Shown here piece by piece: positions 33,107-35,808 of a stretch of 35,808 bases of DNA. Origin of the DNA: Candidatus Peregrinibacteria bacterium CG_4_9_14_0_2_um_filter_53_11 (lineage in GTDB: Bacteria > Patescibacteriota > Gracilibacteria > UBA1369 > UM-FILTER-53-11); assembly GCA_002788775.1 (NCBI GenBank), contig PFRX01000038.1, positions 1 to 35,808 on the forward strand, given 5' to 3'. Both the position numbers and the translations under genes were made by a program. Positions within the stretch are counted from its first letter, which is position 1. Every line of letters starts with the position of its first letter. Under the pieces are notes generated by a model. That model had not been told where the DNA came from. It saw only the letters and a list, made by a program, of their open reading frames with translations, and searched no databases.

Positions 33107-35808
33107 CTAACCTCCTCCTCCCCTGCTCTGGCGCTGAATAAGGGCTTCACGCGCTCTCTTGCGGAGATCACGTAACTCGTCCGGACTTGGACGCTTACTG
33201 CCCTTAATACCACGCAAACCTTCGGATGAGTCAGGATTATTGGCCTGAAGACGCTGTATTACCTCGAGCGCCTTCTTACCTTTGTCTTCGCTGATCATTT
33301 GAGTGATGAGCTCGGGGAGCTCTTGAACTCGTCGCTCGTAATCTTTTTGTCGGGCCGCCTCCTTCGGATCCAAAATTGAGCCGGTTTTTTCCGTATACAG
33401 AAAGGCAAACTCCTCACCGTAACCGTAGGCCTCCGCGAGCTCCATAACGAGGTTTCGCAGCTGAGCCTGGTGAACCTTGAGCTTAACCGAAGAGTCGGTA
33501 ACCGCCGAGCGCTCAAAATGGTGGGCATCGAGACGGGCATACTCACCTTTTCCTTTGTTGTAACGGTTGTCCATAATCAGGTCGTATCGAATAAAGGAGT
33601 TTATAGCACCATGCAGAGCGCTGATGCGCTGAGCCCGCTTCTCGTCGTTATGCTCCTCGGAAAGGGCGTTGGCGATACTATTGATGTACTGGTTGAAACC
33701 GGGGTAGGCGTTTGCGTATCCCTCAGTTGTGAAGAACTTCTTACTACCGGTTGTGGAGGTTGTAAGCTGCTCGACCTCCTGCATATCACCGGGTGGAATG
33801 TAGAGATGGGCGTCGTCATGATCGATATTTTCAGCATTGCGGAGCCCCTTACTAATACGCGTACGTACCGAATTGGAGAGGAGCATAACCTCCCAAACGA
33901 AGCGGCTGAACTGATTTCCCGGAGCACCTTTTTTGAAGTCGTCGGGGAAGTACTTCTCCTTCATCTCCATGTAATCGGAGAGGTTGAACTTGCGGTCGCG
34001 CTTGAGGAACGGATCGTAGATCATCTCCTGAGTGAAGAAGTCCAGAAGCGGGAAGTTGTTGAGGTATTTGGAGTTCAGTTCTCCAAGACGGTCGATATGT
34101 AAGAGGGTCTCGCCGTCGTGATGCCCCTTGTTCTCACCGTGTCGAGTTGTAACACCGGCCAAGAGGTAGAACATTTTAGCCTCGGCTCCCATCTTACCGA
34201 ACTTGATAGCTCCATCCAGAATGGCCTCGTACTCCTGAGGATTGACGTACTCTCCATCGCGGAACGACTTGAGCATGCGCTCCAACTCACCCTTCGGACC
34301 ACCAATACCTTTCGGATCGTTCTCAAGCTGCTTAAACTTGTACTCGAAGTTATTCTTGTGGCTGTTGTACTTACTGATATTGTCCATGTACCACTCGGCG
34401 GCTCCACCCTCACCCCAGAGGGCGTCAATGGCGGGGCGCACAAGATCTTCACCACTCTCTCCGGGCGGCATGTGCTCGGGATCGGGAATGTACAGCTTCG
34501 TGCCTTTCGTCGTGTAGCGCGCCGTCAGGCGGTTGAGAGCCCGCCACAAGGCAGGCTGATCCCAGCGCATCTCACCCTTGGAGACGAGAACGATAATACA
34601 GGACTTGGCTACGTCTTTATCGTTCGTGTCGTAGAGAGTCCTCTGCAGCTGAGGAATACCCCAGCTCTCCATAGCCTCTTTATATTTGTTAACCTCACCA
34701 TGCTCGGCCTCCTCAGCCACACGATTGAACTCAGTTCCAAGAACCCCGGGAAGACCGGCTCCGACAGATGAGTAACGGGCCTTCGTTCGACGCTCATGGC
34801 GACGTTTCACGAAATCACGAACCTCGACGACCATGTTCCAGATATCGCGGAGCGAGAGAAGGTGCGTCTGCCACCAGATTTCGCGGATCCTCTTAAGGGG
34901 CGTCACCGCCTCAACCTCACGCTTATGTTTGTAAATGTCTTCAAAACGGTCGTGTGCGATCTCCTTTTTGATATCGAGGCGAAGCATGTCTTCCATCTTC
35001 TTCTCTTGCGTTTCCTTTTCTCTCTCCACCTCAAGCTTGAGCTCTTGGGGACTCTGATAGTCGGGGGGGACGCGCTCAACGTGGTTATTCTTCACCCAGT
35101 AAAAAAACTCGGGAAAGTTATAAAAGCTTCCATCGTTGAGTTTAACTCCGTCCGAGGTGATATCGGTGATTACCAAGATCATCTTGCTGTCGTCGGGATA
35201 CCAGAGACGCTCACCTTTTTCTAGGGTAATGGGGGGATTTTCATCATCACCAATTCCATAGTGATGATTTTCCATCGAGTTCCACTTTTCAAGTCGCTCG
35301 CGGAGCGTCTCCTGGCTGAGAGTCTCGCTGACATCATAGCGATGCCACCACTTAACGAACTCGCCGAACCTGAGGTTACTACGCAGTTCAAAAGTATCCG
35401 CATCCTCAAAACCGGGAGCGTACTGTATCTCCGTATTAAAGAAGATCGAGTCCTGGCCGATTTCGGTGACGGTCACATACTGAGGACGAGAGGCGATCTT
35501 CCCGTCCTTATCACGTGATCGCTGCATATACATAAGACTCATACCGGGCTTGATACTCATCCCATAATCAGAGAGACCGGTGGCCTTGTTGATCTCTGCC
35601 GCTGAGTTAATTTCTTCAGTCGCGTCTACCGCATCAACCCACTTCTTGAACCGTCCCAGGGTATAAGGGCGGAGGGCGTGACCGTTCTGAAGGGTAATGA
35701 CGGGAACTCCCAGGCGGTAGTCGATCGTGTTACCGCTGGCGTCGAAGATGGGAATCTCCTCCACTTCAACCTTCGTGATCTTGACGGTAGTCTTTTTGGG
35801 AATGGGGA
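33107..35808 (-). CDS. Large protein of unknown function, 5' end outside the window
   Basis: At least 899 residues; the frame stays open past a GTG at 35764 to the window edge (PIPKKTTVKITKVEVEE precedes it), so the true start is outside. Counting from the GTG, residues 21-231 hold what look like three repeats of a small beta module ending in an aromatic FxxW(V/W) helix: FKKWV (39-43), FVKWW (136-140), FFYWV (220-224). A charged coiled-coil follows (about 238-300), then a long helical region without membrane segments, and a basic C-terminus (SKRPSPDELRDLRKRAREAL) ending in GGGG. No catalytic motif, signal peptide or known domain is recognised. It could be a cytoplasmic scaffold. It is followed by the ATP synthase operon but probably not cotranscribed, since that operon has its own promoter. 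Confidence 0.85.
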   Translation of the reverse strand, partial: PIPKKTTVKITKVEVEEIPIFDASGNTIDYRLGVPVITLQNGHALRPYTLGRFKKWVDAVDATEEINSAAEINKATGLSDYGMSIKPGMSLMYMQRSRDKDGKIASRPQYVTVTEIGQDSIFFNTEIQYAPGFEDADTFELRSNLRFGEFVKWWHRYDVSETLSQETLRERLEKWNSMENHHYGIGDDENPPITLEKGERLWYPDDSKMILVITDITSDGVKLNDGSFYNFPEFFYWVKNNHVERVPPDYQSPQELKLEVEREKETQEKKMEDMLRLDIKKEIAHDRFEDIYKHKREVEAVTPLKRIREIWWQTHLLSLRDIWNMVVEVRDFVKRRHERRTKARYSSVGAGLPGVLGTEFNRVAEEAEHGEVNKYKEAMESWGIPQLQRTLYDTNDKDVAKSCIIVLVSKGEMRWDQPALWRALNRLTARYTTKGTKLYIPDPEHMPPGESGEDLVRPAIDALWGEGGAAEWYMDNISKYNSHKNNFEYKFKQLENDPKGIGGPKGELERMLKSFRDGEYVNPQEYEAILDGAIKFGKMGAEAKMFYLLAGVTTRHGENKGHHDGETLLHIDRLGELNSKYLNNFPLLDFFTQEMIYDPFLKRDRKFNLSDYMEMKEKYFPDDFKKGAPGNQFSRFVWEVMLLSNSVRTRISKGLRNAENIDHDDAHLYIPPGDMQEVEQLTTSTTGSKKFFTTEGYANAYPGFNQYINSIANALSEEHNDEKRAQRISALHGAINSFIRYDLIMDNRYNKGKGEYARLDAHHFERSAVTDSSVKLKVHQAQLRNLVMELAEAYGYGEEFAFLYTEKTGSILDPKEAARQKDYERRVQELPELITQMISEDKGKKALEVIQRLQANNPDSSEGLRGIKGSKRPSPDELRDLRKRAREALIQRQSRGGGG

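Overview
The window is a compact bacterial chromosome segment of moderate G+C. Small genomes of the Patescibacteria (Candidate Phyla Radiation) type are the best fit, perhaps the Peregrinibacteria/Peribacteria side. This is an inference from gene style: a threonyl-tRNA synthetase without the TGS domain, a shortened ATP synthase delta subunit, type IV pilus genes, many short or orphan secreted proteins, very short intergenic gaps, and few Shine-Dalgarno sequences. UGA is used as a stop (for example at the end of pilC), so the UGA=Gly code of Gracilibacteria/Absconditabacteria does not apply. No rRNA, tRNA, CRISPR array, transposase or integrase was seen.

Layout. Positions 1-434 (minus) hold the interior of an RHS/YD-repeat protein that begins directly after the stop of a prepilin gene and runs off the left edge. 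Positions 435-6667 (minus) are a type IV pilus operon: PilN-like, PilO-like, PilB ATPase, PilC platform, PilW-like prepilin. Positions 6785-8737 (plus) encode an O-antigen-ligase/Wzy-type membrane protein with TPRs. Positions 8746-11831 (minus) hold a secreted two-repeat protein, a small unknown, rplL and rplJ with an L10 leader and attenuator, and a secreted protein with a regular CX10C cysteine pattern. Positions 11912-15883 hold an HD hydrolase, miaA, a pentapeptide-repeat protein (opposite strand) and recJ. Positions 15900-17350 are an AT-rich islet with hicBA and a lipoprotein. Then come a DHH phosphoesterase with a very long proline-rich tail, uvrA, an unknown protein, a PrsW-type protease, and thrS. 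Positions 26174-32882 (minus) are a complete F1Fo ATP synthase operon in the order atpD-C-(AtpI/Z-like)-B-E-F-H-A-G. Positions 33107-35808 (minus) are part of a large unknown protein whose 5' end lies outside the window.

How the genes work together. The pilus operon, the Wzy-like protein, the RHS fragment and the secreted Cys proteins form a cell-surface theme. recJ, uvrA, miaA, thrS, rplJL and the ATP synthase are housekeeping. Several unrelated proteins (PilB, PilN-like, L10, DHH phosphoesterase) carry long Ala/Pro/Glu-rich low-complexity extensions. Several genes have good sigma-70-type promoters whose -10 box ends only 8-11 bases before the start codon, which predicts leaderless or nearly leaderless mRNAs. 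The most unusual items are the CX10C protein, the permuted ATP synthase operon, the predicted leaderless promoters, the 24-bp dyad abutting the recJ start, and the RHS/prepilin junction.
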